From positions 3,100,001 through 3,164,000 of the forward strand of contig CADCXC010000037.1 in assembly GCA_902806595.1 (NCBI GenBank): a DNA stretch of 64,000 nucleotides, in the 5' to 3' direction. The translations under genes and the position numbers were made by a program. Of the stretch, positions 1-13,172 are shown piece by piece. The stretch comes from Pyrenopolyporus hunteri. Its lineage: Eukaryota; Ascomycota; Sordariomycetes; Xylariales; Hypoxylaceae. The first letter of the stretch is position 1; each line of letters begins with the position of its first letter. The notes under the pieces were generated by a model. The model did not search any database, was not told where the DNA came from, and was given only the letters and a program-made list of their open reading frames with translations.

Positions 1-1
1 A

Positions 2-93
<92 letters not shown>
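1..93. repeat. GAAA tetranucleotide microsatellite
   Basis: An uninterrupted run of about 23 GAAA units opens the window and may continue beyond its left edge. The 300 bases that follow, up to the end of the MutY gene, show no gene. Confidence 0.95.
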
Positions 94-392
94 AAATCAT
101 TCGGGGATCCTATTTACTTTTGTGGGATTGTAGGTTGTTTGGATTTCGTATAATATATCGTCTTGTTTGGTTGCTGTTTCTCCTCTGACATCTGTTGGAC
201 CGTGTATGTTGCTCCTACCCGCTATTAGTATTGTAGAAAGACATGGGCAAAAGGAGGTTCCGTAGTTCGCCAAAGCACTTTGTGAACGATTCAACACCAA
301 TTGTGGAATCACTCCAAGCTGCAAGTCTTCTATTCAAGTTTACCGCCCTGCATCACCTTGGCCTAAGGGGCTAGACAACAGCCCCTATACTT

Positions 393-2342
393 CTATGAGA
401 CCTCCTTCACAAGCGCCCAACACTTCCGCATTCCCGTGCCCATGGACTCGGCGTCAAGAGCCGCGACATCGCTCCACCGGCTCTGCGCCATTTCACCATC
501 GCCACCGCCAGCTCCCCGCCCTCCCTCGCCACCATACATGTCTTCTTCCAACTCGAATAAATGGACGTGCATGGTCAACTTGAGGTGCGAGAAGAGCCAC
601 GGTACGGAACCTAGCTCGCCCATATGCTTCGCTCTCTTCAACCGAGTACCTTTGCCGATCAGGTTTGAGACATACCTCTCCGCGTCCTCTTTCCTCGTCT
701 TCGGCGTGCTACCTTGCGGGTTCGCTAAGACATGGCTCGGAAGCTCCCACAGGCTAGCCAGGAGCCCCTTTGCGGGCCGGCGGTGAATGAGGTATCGGGC
801 GTCGCCGCGGCGCCTGATTGCGCAGACCAAGGTTTCCTCTTCCCGCACAACCTTCTTGGCTGTCCTAAACGGGAATTTCCTCGCGTGATTCGAGATCATC
901 TCTACCGCGGCGGTGCTTAGAGCCGAAGGTGAGGAATTTTTAGGCGTAGGGGTGTTTTCTGTTTTGGGGGCTTGCTGCGTAGATGCAAATGATTGAAGAG
1001 TTGTCTGTACTCGTGATCTAGATTTCGTTTGCTTAGGCATATCTCTATTTAGGTCCCGGGTGTCTCGTTCGTTGCCGTCTCCCTCTGCATATTCCTCGAA
1101 CGGTTTACAAAGAGCGCAAGCATCTTCAATATCGGGGGCAACCTTATTAGTTACCATAGACTTAGGTGCCAGCCCCTTTTTGCTAGCTAGTTGGAGGCCC
1201 TCGGCGTACGCGCGGCAGCTCGAGGTGATGGGACAGAGCATGCAGTTGGGTTTTGGCGTGCACACTGTGCTGCCTAGTTCCATCAGCGCCTGTCCCCACT
1301 GGCCGGGCCTATCACTAGGAGTTTCTTCCACCTCGGATATACCATCAGTTATTGCATCCCTATCGGGACTGGAACCATCTCGTGCGACTGCCTTGACCAG
1401 GCTATCGGCTGCGGCCCATAGCACGTCAATAATCGCCTTATCTGCCTTCACGTCCCCGAATAACCCCAGCTGACGGCTGAGCACGCGCAGGACGTTCCCG
1501 TCGACCATGGGCACCGCTTTCCCGAAAACGATCGCCGAGATAGCGCCGGCGGTGTACCTACCGACACCAGGGATCTTTGCGACGAGTTCATCCACATTCG
1601 ATGGCAGGAGACCGCGCCGTTCGGGGTCCGCGCACACGAGCTTTGCGGCGTCGTGGATCCGTGTAGCACGGCTGTAGTACCCGAGACCGCGCCAGGCGGC
1701 GAGAACGTCGTCGGGCTCGGCGGCGGCTAGATCTTGGATCGTGGGCCACCGGGCCATCCAGCGGTTCCAATAATCGATAACGACGGAGACGCGGGTCTGC
1801 TGCAGCATGATCTCGCTGATCCAGACCTCGTATGCGCGGCGCTCAAGCTGTTGTCGGCGGAGCCCTACCCCTTCGGTCGTGGCGGCTGTGTCCGCCCAGG
1901 GCTTGCGCCAGGGCATGTTACGAACGGAGCTTACGCTACCGAACCAGGTTAGCAGAGCTGTGCGGTCCTGCGGGCTGTCTAGTAGAAGCGGGCGGTGGTA
2001 GCGCAGCTCGTGGGCGCGGCCTGGGAAGCCAATACTGATACTATATGTCGTGGGGTCCTCTGGGACGGTGTCTGGTTTCCCGAACAGTTGCGTGTACAGT
2101 TGGGCGGCAGCATCTAATTTTTCCCTTCCGGGCTGTGCTTCTACTCTTAGTCTCTTGGGACGGGGTTTTGCTTCTGAAATATCCTGCTGGGCCGCCCTCT
2201 TAGCTCTAGTTCTCCGCGATGCATGCGCATCGCTGGTATGCTGGATCTCCTCATTATCCGGACCGAATGGTGACTCCGTTTTAACCGTCTCATTCGCCCT
2301 ACTCAAAGCCAACTTCTGTGTGTTTCGCAATGAGCGTCGCAT
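393..2342 (-). CDS. A/G-specific adenine DNA glycosylase (MutY/MUTYH)
   Basis: This base-excision repair enzyme removes adenine mispaired with 8-oxoguanine. The intronless frame of 649 aa starts at ATG 2342; the frame is open to 2450, but only from a GTG. Residues 1-100 are a basic, low-complexity leader that could carry nuclear or mitochondrial targeting. The glycosylase core follows: ISEIMLQQTRV holds the catalytic Glu, IPGVGRYTAGAI is the helix-hairpin-helix, and MVDGNVLRVLSR holds the catalytic Asp. An acidic insert precedes the iron-sulfur loop. The four cysteines are spaced C-x5-C-x2-C-x5-C, one residue short of the usual C-x6-C in the first interval. The last 170 residues match the NUDIX-like 8-oxoG recognition domain. 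The family is certain; the exact start is less so. Confidence 0.93.
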   Translation of the reverse strand: MRRSLRNTQKLALSRANETVKTESPFGPDNEEIQHTSDAHASRRTRAKRAAQQDISEAKPRPKRLRVEAQPGREKLDAAAQLYTQLFGKPDTVPEDPTTYSISIGFPGRAHELRYHRPLLLDSPQDRTALLTWFGSVSSVRNMPWRKPWADTAATTEGVGLRRQQLERRAYEVWISEIMLQQTRVSVVIDYWNRWMARWPTIQDLAAAEPDDVLAAWRGLGYYSRATRIHDAAKLVCADPERRGLLPSNVDELVAKIPGVGRYTAGAISAIVFGKAVPMVDGNVLRVLSRQLGLFGDVKADKAIIDVLWAAADSLVKAVARDGSSPDRDAITDGISEVEETPSDRPGQWGQALMELGSTVCTPKPNCMLCPITSSCRAYAEGLQLASKKGLAPKSMVTNKVAPDIEDACALCKPFEEYAEGDGNERDTRDLNRDMPKQTKSRSRVQTTLQSFASTQQAPKTENTPTPKNSSPSALSTAAVEMISNHARKFPFRTAKKVVREEETLVCAIRRRGDARYLIHRRPAKGLLASLWELPSHVLANPQGSTPKTRKEDAERYVSNLIGKGTRLKRAKHMGELGSVPWLFSHLKLTMHVHLFELEEDMYGGEGGRGAGGGDGEMAQSRWSDVAALDAESMGTGMRKCWALVKEVS

Positions 2343-2793
2343 ATTATCTACTGACCGAATATTTCCTGTTCGTGTGAATGAGTGAGAGATGGCGCGTGGC
2401 GGCAAGTGGCGGCACGTGGCGACGCATTCGAGGTTTGATCGCGCTATCACGTGATATTTTACGCATACTCCGTCCCGTCCCCGCCCGCCAGCCTACCTAG
2501 CCCCATTCCTCCCTTCCCCCTTTCTTTCTCCTTTCTCCTTTTCCCCCTTAGGGGCCAATACTTAATAATAGGCTCAACTCCCTAAGACGTTGTGTGCACC
2601 ATATCTACGAAATCATCCAAACAGCTCTCCATATAATGTAAGATACTCCTTCTTGTTTTATGCTCATTTCGTTACATTTCGCTCGCTATATTCCGCTACA
2701 TAAATCGTCATTTTCCCACCGTAGACGCAACTGTTGTCCCGATATGGGCGTGCACACCCGGGCGCACGCGCTCCCACGTCAATTTTTTTTTTC
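2343..2793. other. Intergenic spacer with pyrimidine-rich tract
   Basis: This spacer lies between the MutY start and the RasGAP stop, both on the minus strand. Bases 2466-2550 are C/T-rich on the plus strand, so purine-rich on the MutY sense strand. A T-run lies at 2782-2794. I see no gene. It should hold the MutY promoter and the RasGAP 3' end. Confidence 0.6.
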
Positions 2794-5700
2794 TTAATCA
2801 CGTTTATGCTCGTCTCCTGCCATGCTAAGAAATGGGACAACGCAAAGACTCAGTCGCTTTAGATAATGATAAGCTGCCTCCGACGTTAGTATCTTGTTTG
2901 CGTTCTTCGCGTGGTAAACTAGGGCATTACTAACCTCAATGAGCTTCTCTGTTAATATAGAGCACTGCTTATCCGGATCCTGCGCATGGGTGAAAGAGCT
3001 TGAACGCCACAACCCTTCAAACCCCATGTCCTCTAGGATATCACTTAACACACCGGTGCTTTCCAGGGCGCTCGCGAACTTGGGGTTGGAGGATAATGTT
3101 TGGAGCAGGGCGTGCGCTGAGCCGAGCACTGTCGAGCTCTGACCGTGGAGTAACACTTCGTCCAGGAAAGACGCGATGGTGGGACATCTATAGTATATCA
3201 GTAATCTATACCCTTGCAGGTGATCGGGCGTGCTTACAAGTGCAGGATCACGGTAGGTCTTCCCGATGCCAGATCGTTCAGCCACACTAGAGTATGCGTC
3301 TGTATTGCCTCATCCAAGATTTGGAAGTCGACCAACTCAATAGCCGTACTTAGTAGAAGGTCCTTATCCTTTACACTGTCCAGATCACGCAAACTGCGAT
3401 TCGGCCTTAAGTTAGCAACACTAAGGGGGTTTATACCCACTGACCACAGACATTCCTTCAGATCTTCAGGCGTAATCGCCCGAGCGTGGATAAGAGCTAG
3501 GTACGGCGATGCATAGAATTCGCTTGAGAAGCTTTTCGAAGACTCCTCAAAACTACCCGTTGTCATCTCGAGGAACGTCGACAGCACTCGGAGAGCCGAG
3601 GTTCTGGTTACGGGGTCTGTAAGTCCTCGTGCAAGAGACGCACAGACCGCGAAATGGAAACTGTCGGCCGTAAAATGGATGCCGTACGCCTCGTCTAGCG
3701 GTATGGCTGCTTCTTCCAGCTGTACTCGGCCCTGCAGGAAATATTGTGCCATCTTGTTGCCTCTCAGTTCACTCGTCGTCCCGATGTTCGCTAGGACAGC
3801 CTCTAGGAACAGCGCAGTGCAGTTGAACAGGCTGGCAGGTACAAGGCGAACAAGAGATATCGCTAACCAGAATAGTTGTGGTCCATATCGGGAAGCTGAA
3901 GTGAGCTTAGCAATCATTTTTGAAAGAGATGTAACTATGGCGACAAGCATGTCGCTGCCGCTATCCTCGCCGAAGCGGCCAACGCTATTGCGGAGTGCTA
4001 CAAGCACTTGGTAAAGAAGGTCATCGTCGACCTCTTCGCGAGCCAGACACCCCATCACGGTGAAGGCTCGGGGTTGAATTGCTGGATTGTTCTGAAAGGC
4101 GGTGCTGGCTACCAGGCTCATCCATCTCGACCGCCAAGCGTTGGCCATGTCAACTGACGGTGCTGCGACGGAGCACGTCTCAAATAGCAGGGTGGCTAGA
4201 TTCTCTATAACTGAGAGGGCCGGCCCGGCTTCGTGTGATGTTGAAATCGAGGCTCCGTCCCGAGCGAGGACCAAGGGGACGGAAAGATTATCGGCTCTGG
4301 GTTCAGACAGGATCTCAACGGTGCTCCGAAGTTTCGATAACCTCGTATCCTCTAGTTTGAACGAAGTACAGGCCGCGTGGATTGAATTGATTAGTAGCCG
4401 ATGAACCATCGTCCGGATATCAGGTGTGCCCGTATTAGACAGCATTGTGACTAGATGGAATATCTCAGGCAGATATAGCTGCGACTGGACACCACAGTCG
4501 AACGAAAGGGAGAGGCAGAATTGAAGCAGAATGCAAATCTCGTTCCACACAGCGTTCTCCGGGAGGTATTTTGTTGGCCGAAGCGAGGATCTGTTCAATG
4601 CCTTCCTGAGCCTAGATATGACCTTACCTCGGAGTGTTATTGTCCCAATAGCCGTCACTATCGATGTCAATGCCTGCGTATGCTCATCGTATAATCCCAC
4701 GGCTAGCGCTGCCTTGATAATTTCGTCTAGGAAAATATCTAATAGGACCTCATCCTTATAGATCGATGGCCAGACTGTGTATTCCAGGATCAAAGCTAGC
4801 GAAGGTTCCGTGACTGCAACATCTATTAACTTCCGGAAGATCGAGGCAATCTTTTCTCTAGCCTTCTCGCTGTCGGACTCATCTGGCAGGAGTGAAGTCC
4901 GTAGACCCGGTATCCAGGGCGCCATATAAGCTAGGCTTAGAGGTTTCTGCTCGTCGGAGAAGCTTTCCCACCCGACGAAGAATTCATTTAAGAAGTCGCA
5001 AGTTAGCTGAGGCTCCTCTTGGGCAAGAACTTTACTGATGTTAATAATGAATTGAGTCGGATCCAACGGAACGGTGACGTCTACGTATTAGGTTAGCGGC
5101 ACTGATGGAAAGGACCTTTGGAGAGGGTCCCAGACCTTTGATGCACATGAACTTGGACGCTGCCTTGAACTTGAAAGCCCGGCAAAGAGCACCTAGGAGA
5201 TTATATGATGCAATCCGAAGCATTGTATCGGGAGAGGCGAGGTTTGTCAACGCGAGATTCAGCAACGTTCCAGGAACATCCTGAGGCCGAATGAGGCGCT
5301 CAAAAGGCTTCATCATCCTGGTATCCTTACCTAACATTGCCTTGGCTCTGCGGATCTCCTTCAATAGGTCGGCCTTTCTGGCACTCTGGAAGTACATTAC
5401 AATCTTGCCATTGTCGGCACGTAAGCCGAAAGCGGAATCGTCCTCTGTCGGGATGGATGTTGGTGCCTCGTCTAGATCCTTAAGATGGAAAATATCGTTT
5501 ACGATACCGTTCAGACGGAAAGTTGGATGAACCTCTTGCTTCTTTACGGTGGTCACCTGGACAAAGGAGCCGCCGACCCCGACTGTGACCTCGATCTTTC
5601 CCTTCGTCTTTGAAAGTCGAGTGACCGGCTGGTAAGTATATCGTGAATCGGTAGCTATGCTAATTGTTTCCTTCGGAAGGTGGACTTGGCTCAGATGGAA

Positions 5701-8700
5701 ATGTGCTTGAAGATCTTGACGGCTGCTAAGTAGTAGATATTCTACGTTGCTTGGATTTAGGACGCTCGTGTCGCTCTTTGTAGCTACGCGAAGTACACGC
5801 CGAAAGCATTTCCTTTTTAGGTAATTAGCCATAGAGGGTCTACATAACGCTGTTTAGGATATTCATACCGGAAAGTGCTATTCATATTGTAGACATAAAT
5901 CCTGGATAGTTGTTGGGATAACTCGTTCGGACTAAGAAGTTCTAAATTCTTGAACAGCTCGTCGGGAGGGTCGTTTTGACCATCGTAACACGTGGCATCG
6001 ATCAATATTCCAAAGGGTTTATGCCACAACCGACTTGCGATCTATATATGGTCAGCCTAGGGGAAGTGGGAAGCTAACAGGTATAGGCGTAAAATCTTCG
6101 ACTCCAGCCAAATGCTTCTATTTAAGTAGAACTTACTTTCAAGAACGAATATAAAAGGGTATCATAATCTATAGAGTCTTGATCGATATGGCGAAGAATC
6201 ACACAGATGACGGAGAGTCCATCCTGCTGACCATTAGCATCGACCGATGCCAGATGAGGTCCGTTAATCGCGGTATCCTTACCCTACTTTCGCCACCGTC
6301 ATAGATCGCGCGAGATGTCACGAAGGAGTCTGTGCTTCGGAAAGCGTTGCGAAGCATGAAATGCTGGAATCTAGAGTAGGACAGAGGACTATTTGAAGAG
6401 ATCTGAGGGCGGTTCCAAGTGACCGCCAAGGGAGGTGGGCCAAGATTCGTTATGAGAGCTCGCAACGGTTCGAGTACAGGCGAACGGCTACGAACAAGCT
6501 CATTAGGAGATCGAACGTGATCCCGTCTTTCTTGAGACATGAGTCGCTGCCGGACGTGGTCCCAATGATCATATAAGAACCTATGTAGAGCGATGCAGGA
6601 GCCAAACTCGAAAGTTTCGCCGTCTGTTGCAGGCTTATCGAGAACAGACGGGGGGACCTTGGAGAGAGATCGTTAGAAAGAACAAGAACGAATTGACCGC
6701 ATAACCCTTACCGAGATCTCCCTGAGGAAGGTGGTGACACGGTAGATATTCTGTGTTAAGAAGTCATTTAGGGGGTACATATACGGCTCCTTTGCTCCAA
6801 ACAAAACATTATTCGCTAGATTCTGTATAACTTTGGCAATCAAGAGTAGGCCGCGCCGCATCTCTTTGGATGGAGGCGCGTCTACGAGGTTCTCTGCTTC
6901 CGGGGCAACGATGGCAGGGCAGAAAAACCTTAGAAATATGAAGGCCCCGACAGCCGTGTATTTGGCGTCCTGGAATCTGGGCATTACTGCTGCGGAGATC
7001 TGTTAAAGTATCAATAATAACGCCTTATACGCGTCCATGAGAGATAACTCACTATGCTGCAAATCTTCCTAAACGATGCGGGGATATTCGCGGAAGATGC
7101 GCATATATCATCAATGAAAACTTTCGCAACAATCCGTAGCTGTAGCGCATTCTTCTGGAGCTCTTCCTGAGATGAAATTCTGGTCGGATCAAGCTCGAGA
7201 TCTAGGTCCTTCGATGTCAACATCAATCTCTCAACAACTTTCTGGAGAGTAGCTTTGAGGTAGTTTGCCCCTTTCCACTTCGCATAGATGGAGAGCATCT
7301 TAGTTGCAACGCAGTTGCGGCGGAGTATTTCTGATTCGTTCTCTATAAAGAAAGCCAATTAGTTTGGATGACTATACTTCGGATTCCGAAGATTTTACTA
7401 ACCGGTGTCTTCAATCTCCTGTTTAATCAACGCTTCCATAAGCTCGAAAGTAAGTCCTCGAGACTCGAAAATGTTGAGCATCGAAATCGTAAGCTCCTCA
7501 ACCTCACCGCTTGGGCAGACCGTGCTGATGGCAACGGCCAAGTTCATGTCGTGCGTAAGAAGCTGGGTGACTTAATTAGCTTCTGCGGCCGAACACATAC
7601 CTGGAGACAACCGCTTACCTCTAATAGTTCATCGTACTTTTCATTTACCGCCTTGTCGGATAGGTTGCTGAATTCTGTACCTTGAACTAGGATATTGTAG
7701 AGGACCTTTATAAAGGCGGTGCGGATCTCTATATTCTCATTATAACCGATCCCAAGGGAGTACTTCAATCCTACATCAATATTCGCGCTTAAGAGGTTTG
7801 ACAAAATGGTGATGGCGAGCTCGCTAGTCGATCCGGCCTCATCGCGATGGGGCGGAGGTGTCGTAACATCCCTGATACTGTCTGACGGTTCATAATTGAG
7901 CAAGGAAAGGAACCGGTTAAAGTATGTACGGAACATGTGTGACTTAAGCTCACTGATGCCGGCATCATTCTGCCCGTCTCCCGGCTGGAGTGGCAATCTG
8001 TATGTGAGCTCAGCCAGAGACCGAAGGCAAGCTTTGTCAAGATCTCTCTGGATTCGCATCGCGTTATCTTGGTGAAGTTGTGTGTAGCTACCGTCCGTAG
8101 GTGGTGATCGGGGCCTGGCAATCCAGCTGAAGATATATTCTAGGAGCTGGTTTCGTTTCCGAACATCGTCGCGGAGGTTCAAATGCTCCTTTTTCCTGTT
8201 GACGGATTCGCACAGTTGGCAAATCTTGATTTTTACTCGCAAGCTAGCTATGTTATCAGCTACGCCGTCTAGGAACTTCGCGAAGCTCAAACCAAGAGAG
8301 CCAAAATTGATCGACGATGCGGCCCCCAATTCAGAGGGTGTTTGTAGACGCTCTATCAAGGATTTCAGCAATGACGCCGCCTGCTCGGCAAATATGATCT
8401 CGACGTCCTGCCCTTTACCAGAAGTTTCGAGGGCGCCTGTAAAGAGCACTTCGAGTTCCGCTTCGAGTGCCTTGAACAACGGCTGGTATAGGGTCGGTGA
8501 GATATCGGTTGATAGCACTTCCCGTGTGGTTTCTCTCACTCGCACGTTGGTGCATGCTAGGAGCTGAGTGCTGAGTTGAAGATACCTGTTAAGGAGGGGC
8601 TCCTCATGGTTTTCCGAAGATAACCTATCAATCCATTTAAGACCGCTGGCCGCAGGCTCTTCAAGAATATAAGCTTGCTCTGCCGTGCAAATACCGCCAA

Positions 8701-11411
8701 GTGACGCGAGGAAGCCGGATAGGTTCCTCCACTCCGAGAAACTTTTCTCATCGATACTCTCTGTTGGCGTAGTGGACACGTCCTTGGAGAGGTGGAGCCA
8801 CTTATCGAAAGCCTTCTCCCATGCCTCTAGAATACCGACACTCGGATACCGCATACGTCTCAGGAGAGCGCGGATCCGTTTTTGAAACGCCATCATACCC
8901 GTGAATCGGAAGTCGGGGGATGCGATCTCGCTGAATACTTCGCCGTTTCGGAGCAACAAATTTGCCGTCTTGCTCACATCTACGGTAGAGTCTAGGATGC
9001 GGCACTCTTCGTTAAAGAGTCCAATGCAAGACGTCACTAACTGACATGTCTCTATGTCCGCGGAGCAGAGAGACGTGAGGAAGAGTGTCTCGAGTTTCGT
9101 AGAGGTTGCTATACGCTCCGGAATGTCTTCGGATACTGCGGAAAGCTCCTACGAATACCTCTATTAGTACGGGGATCAGAAAACTAGTTTCTTCCCTAGA
9201 TCCTCGATCTTACCTTGATTGAACTTAAAAGTAACAGGCGCGATTCGAGATACCCATGGATAGACCTGAGTAATGCGTCATCCCCCTGTTGTTCATGCCT
9301 CTCACACATTTCCATCAAGACAAGTGATCTGTGGCTAATTGTTAATTACAGGGTACATTTGTTAGAGCTCAAACTTGCACCCACGTGAGTTTCCAAAACT
9401 TAGTTCCAAAGCTATGAGAATCGATCCGTTTTGATTTACGCAACGAAGAAAGAATGCCGTTCGGGGCGAGGAGCTTCTTAGCCAAGCCACTGGCAAGAGC
9501 TCTAACAGAGTCGTTGGCTGTTACAAGGCAGGAGACAAACGCCTCAAAGATCTCTTCGTAAAATTGCTCTGCTTCTATGCTGTCTTGCGGGGGACCTTCG
9601 AATAGGGTGGCGGGGGAGGCGTCCAAGAAGTCCAATACGTTACATATCACCACGGTCGTTGACGAATTCGTCTCATATGGTTTGCGTTGGGAGTGACGGT
9701 CTCCTATATAAAGATCCGCTGAAATCGCGGACGTCGCCTGGAGAGGTTAGTATGCCTGCTGAGGTGTTATGGATTGAGGTGGCTCTAACCTTGAGTCGGC
9801 CTTGTATGTATCCAGCGGTCTCTGTAAATAGGCGGCGAAAATCTTCGGGGTTAGGCTGTCTCGCAAAATATGAGCACGCCTGGATGATGGCAATCTTGAA
9901 GGTAGTGGGCGCAGAGGAATGAAGACACGACTGCGTCAGTGACTCTACGGAACCTTCGAAATTGAGGTGCGTAAGACTAATAAAGGCGGCGGTAGTCAAG
10001 TCTTGATCGAATAGAGCCCCGTCCCCGTTAGGATGGTACCGACGGAAGACGGCGTCTCGGACTTCATCTTGAACATCCATAGCGTAGCTTACAATGGCGG
10101 CATCCGCATCGTCATCAAAGTGACGGACGGCCCGAAGAAGACTAATCAGGCAGTACCCGGCGGCGTCATTCTTGTTCCTCAGTGCCTTTCTTAGATTTTC
10201 TAGGAACGCAACCTTCTTAGCCATGCCGCCGGTTTTAGCTTCGCGTAAATTGCTCGCCACTTCAAACACATCGGGAATGAGCATAAGCAAAGAGGCTTGG
10301 AACGGGTACAATATCGAACGCCGTTTCCCGCTGTCAGATACCGTCTGCGTCATGTCGAAGAGGGTATCAGGCCCACCGTCTAGCTTCTTATGCTGATGGT
10401 GCAACATGACGAACTCCTCGGGATGGCGTTCGATCCATCTAGCGATCAAAAGCGGCGTGATTACGGCAACCGTGTTCTGGTAGGCCCGTCGAAAGTGAAG
10501 GAAGCTGGAACATAGCTCTTGGATCAGTAGACCGAGCTTCTGGCCGTCTACCCACATATATGAGACAAAGCGTAGTATCACTAATGAGGTTTTCTCTTCC
10601 TCCGCCATGGCCAGCGTTGGGACCACCTGTGCCGCAGCTGTAGTCCGAATACCGTGGATGACATTTCTCACGTATTCAAAGGATGCTGTCCAGCTTGAAG
10701 CAGTTACGAACTCCACGATAGTCTTGATACACGGCTCAATGTCTTCCAAATCGTCAGTTTTCGTTGCCTTGGTCTCCCGAGAGTCATCCGAACTGCTAGA
10801 GGAGACAGCTCTAGGAGTTGGTTCCCCAAGTCGAGCGACCGAGATTCCCCGGGGATATCTCTCGTCCAATATCGTTTTAGCAGGCAAATAATAGCCCTCT
10901 GGCAATGGTTTGAGTAGGTGCTTAAAGAGTTCGAAAATCCTGGCCACGAGTGCGTCGTCTAGCGGCTCGGGGTCCGTAGGCCCAGAGACGGGCACAGCGG
11001 CTGCGCCATTGGAGCTAGCTTTACGCAGGGTTTCCCAATGAGCAGAACAGCAATCGGCAGCAAGCGATAAGACGTAGATTTCAGACAGAAGAATATGGGG
11101 CGGGTGGCTTGCGAAGATCTTATATGGGCGCCCGAGCTCTTCCAGAAGTGAGATTAGTGATTCGAGAACGGCCGCTATGGCGGTAGCGCTAATCTTTACA
11201 AGCGTGGCGCGTGTGATGACGGCGACGTCGTCGCGTTGGAGGTCTTGGCCTGGAGTGCCGGTACGGTGCGGAAGCTGCGCGCAGAGATTCCCGTTAGCAA
11301 CAATAGTACACAACGGCCGGTCAGTGCCACACAGAAGAAAATGAGGAACCTAATTACCCGAGTGGTGAGCCTTTCGACCAAGCATCCAACAAGGCCCGCA
11401 TCACCATTCAT
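2794..11411 (-). CDS. Neurofibromin/IRA-type Ras GTPase-activating protein
   Basis: This is a negative regulator of Ras that stimulates GTP hydrolysis. The hand-built model has 14 exons: 11358-11411, 9790-11274, 9385-9737, 9214-9328, 7619-9148, 7403-7562, 7053-7342, 6712-6999, 6283-6657, 6137-6223, 5869-6041, 5136-5812, 3238-5080, 2794-3187. Phases close, giving 2607 aa, the size expected for fungal NF1/IRA proteins. The N-terminal half is helical. The RasGAP domain lies at about residues 1180-1480; the ILRRN stretch aligns with the arginine-finger loop, and FLRFFCPAIVAPE is the FLR signature. A Sec14/CRAL-TRIO lipid-binding segment (WHKPFGILIDATCYDG, about 1580-1640) and a PH-like segment follow, as in human NF1. 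The first exon is only 54 nt. The donor after exon 12 (GTCTGG) is weak but the only one that keeps phase. Confidence 0.93.
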
Positions 11412-13172
11412 CTTGTGCTCGTATACCGTCGGGAGGCGATTAAGGGTCTTCTCAACATTGTGGCGTCGTCATAGAGTACGGTCGGCGGTAGGGGAGAGAT
11501 GTCGATGAAGGCTATAGCTGGTTCGCGGTATGTAGATGGTTGTCTCAGGCTTCGGTTGTAGAACAGCTCGTCATACCCCTCCTAGAACGGCGAGTCGAGC
11601 TCGAGAACAACCCCCGGTGTAGAATTACGCCCGAAACAAGTTGGTTGCTAGGTAGGTAGGTTTAGGGGCAGATAATTTGCACAAAATGAGGACCGTAACT
11701 TCTTTCGTGTGGGTATTCTCCTTCGGAATCCTTCGAGAGCTGGAAGGCAACCAATGGCTACCTCTTAGCTTAATACGTATTAATACTGGGACTCCGGGAT
11801 CAGCGCTCACTACCTACCTAAGATATAAGAGATTCGTGATGAGATCGGCTGGACACTATCAATGATAAAAGGGGGAGAATGCGATAACAGAAGGGAGGAA
11901 ACGAAAAGAAAAGAAAGGACAAAAGATCCGTATCGTCTATCTTTTCTTCTCGTCAAACAGGAATTTTGTGTTCTTATCTCCTTCGTAATTTATGCAACCG
12001 TAAAATATGTTGTCGGTGTTAGTGTCGAAAAGACAAGAAAGACCCTACCTCCTAGTAGTGTCCACGCAGGCACAAGCGCAAGCACCAAGTATGGGGCATA
12101 GGTACAGCCGTGAACAAGACGATAAATGTGGTCCCAGCAGAAAAAGATACATGTACCCCTAGCCGAATTATTGTGTAACATGTACCCAAGACAAGGGCAC
12201 GGGCAGGTTACTAGGTATTACATGGATGGGGGTACGTAAAGGAGGCAAGGTACATACCTACCTACCATACATCCATATATGTACCTAGGTACTACATGTA
12301 GCCAATACATGTACCTACTTTCGCTTACACTACCGCATCTGCAGCTCCTGCGGGAGAAGCGTTAAGGGATTGTTTATGAGCGAGCTTATGACTAGCAAGC
12401 TTACGATCTTATTGAAGGTCTGGTATAAAGAAATAGGTATTCCCAGACCGCATACATCATGTAGCCTAAGGTCTCGTCTTCGGAGGTACCCAGTATAAGA
12501 TAAGTAGGTAGATGCGCTAGCCATACTATACGTAGGTACCTAGGGTATCTATTATTTACACTTCCTCCATACATGTATGTACCTAAAGCGCGGAGGTAGC
12601 TTACCCAAGTACCAAGGTACCTCCGATATACCTGCGTACCTTGAGGTAAAATCTCGATAACTCATCGTTGATAATTTCAACGCCATCCAGGTATTTTACA
12701 TAGTAGGTATTATCTACCTACATTGTCTTCGGCTACCCACTCGCTTCGTATCCTCCGTCGCGGCCCAGTCCTTTTTGGATTGATTACTTCCGGACTTTAG
12801 GGCTTTAGAAAAGTTGTTATGCAGGATATTTAAATAGCCGGGAAGGCGCCAGCACATCTCCAGAATGACACATGGATACAGTGAGCTGGGCAACCACCTG
12901 GATCATGTATATAAGAATTGGGATATAACGGTTGGAGGCTGGAAGACTACCCAGGTACCTGGTACCTACCTGATAGCTCAGCCAGCAGCTCGACTCATCA
13001 TTAAATACCTGAATGGATATGTACAGCTAGTATCTAATTGAAACAAGTAGAGGTTAACTTATCTCAACCAAACACAAACATATTCCCTCGAAAATCCGGC
13101 TGCTTTCTCCAACGCTGCTCGGCGGCGTTTTCTCCGACGGTTGAGTAAACAGTAGGGATCTGGTCTCTGTAC
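11412..13172. other. Intergenic region, RasGAP 5' flank and Rat1 3' flank
   Basis: This 1.76 kb has no supportable gene. The first 500 bases should contain the RasGAP promoter and leader. From about 12170 to 12760 the sequence is dominated by GGTACCTA-type palindromes (listed separately), with a further cluster at 12945-12975. The 3' end of the Rat1 gene follows. Confidence 0.6.
12180..12760. repeat. Cluster of GGTACCTA/CCTAGGTA short palindromes
   Basis: TACCTA, AGGTAC, CATGTAC and their reverse complements recur in many phases and spacings across this stretch rather than as one clean tandem array. The same vocabulary appears in most other spacers of the window (16920-17130, 20670-20960, 27600-27700, 28650-28870, 40555-40710) and is absent from exons. 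Confidence 0.75.

Noticed and set aside
436..2385. Plus-strand frames opposite the MutY gene
   Set aside because: They are GC-driven antisense shadows with no conserved motifs.
2794..11411. Several separate minus-strand genes
   Set aside because: All fragments join with matching intron phases into one neurofibromin-type protein with collinear RasGAP, Sec14 and PH-like parts.
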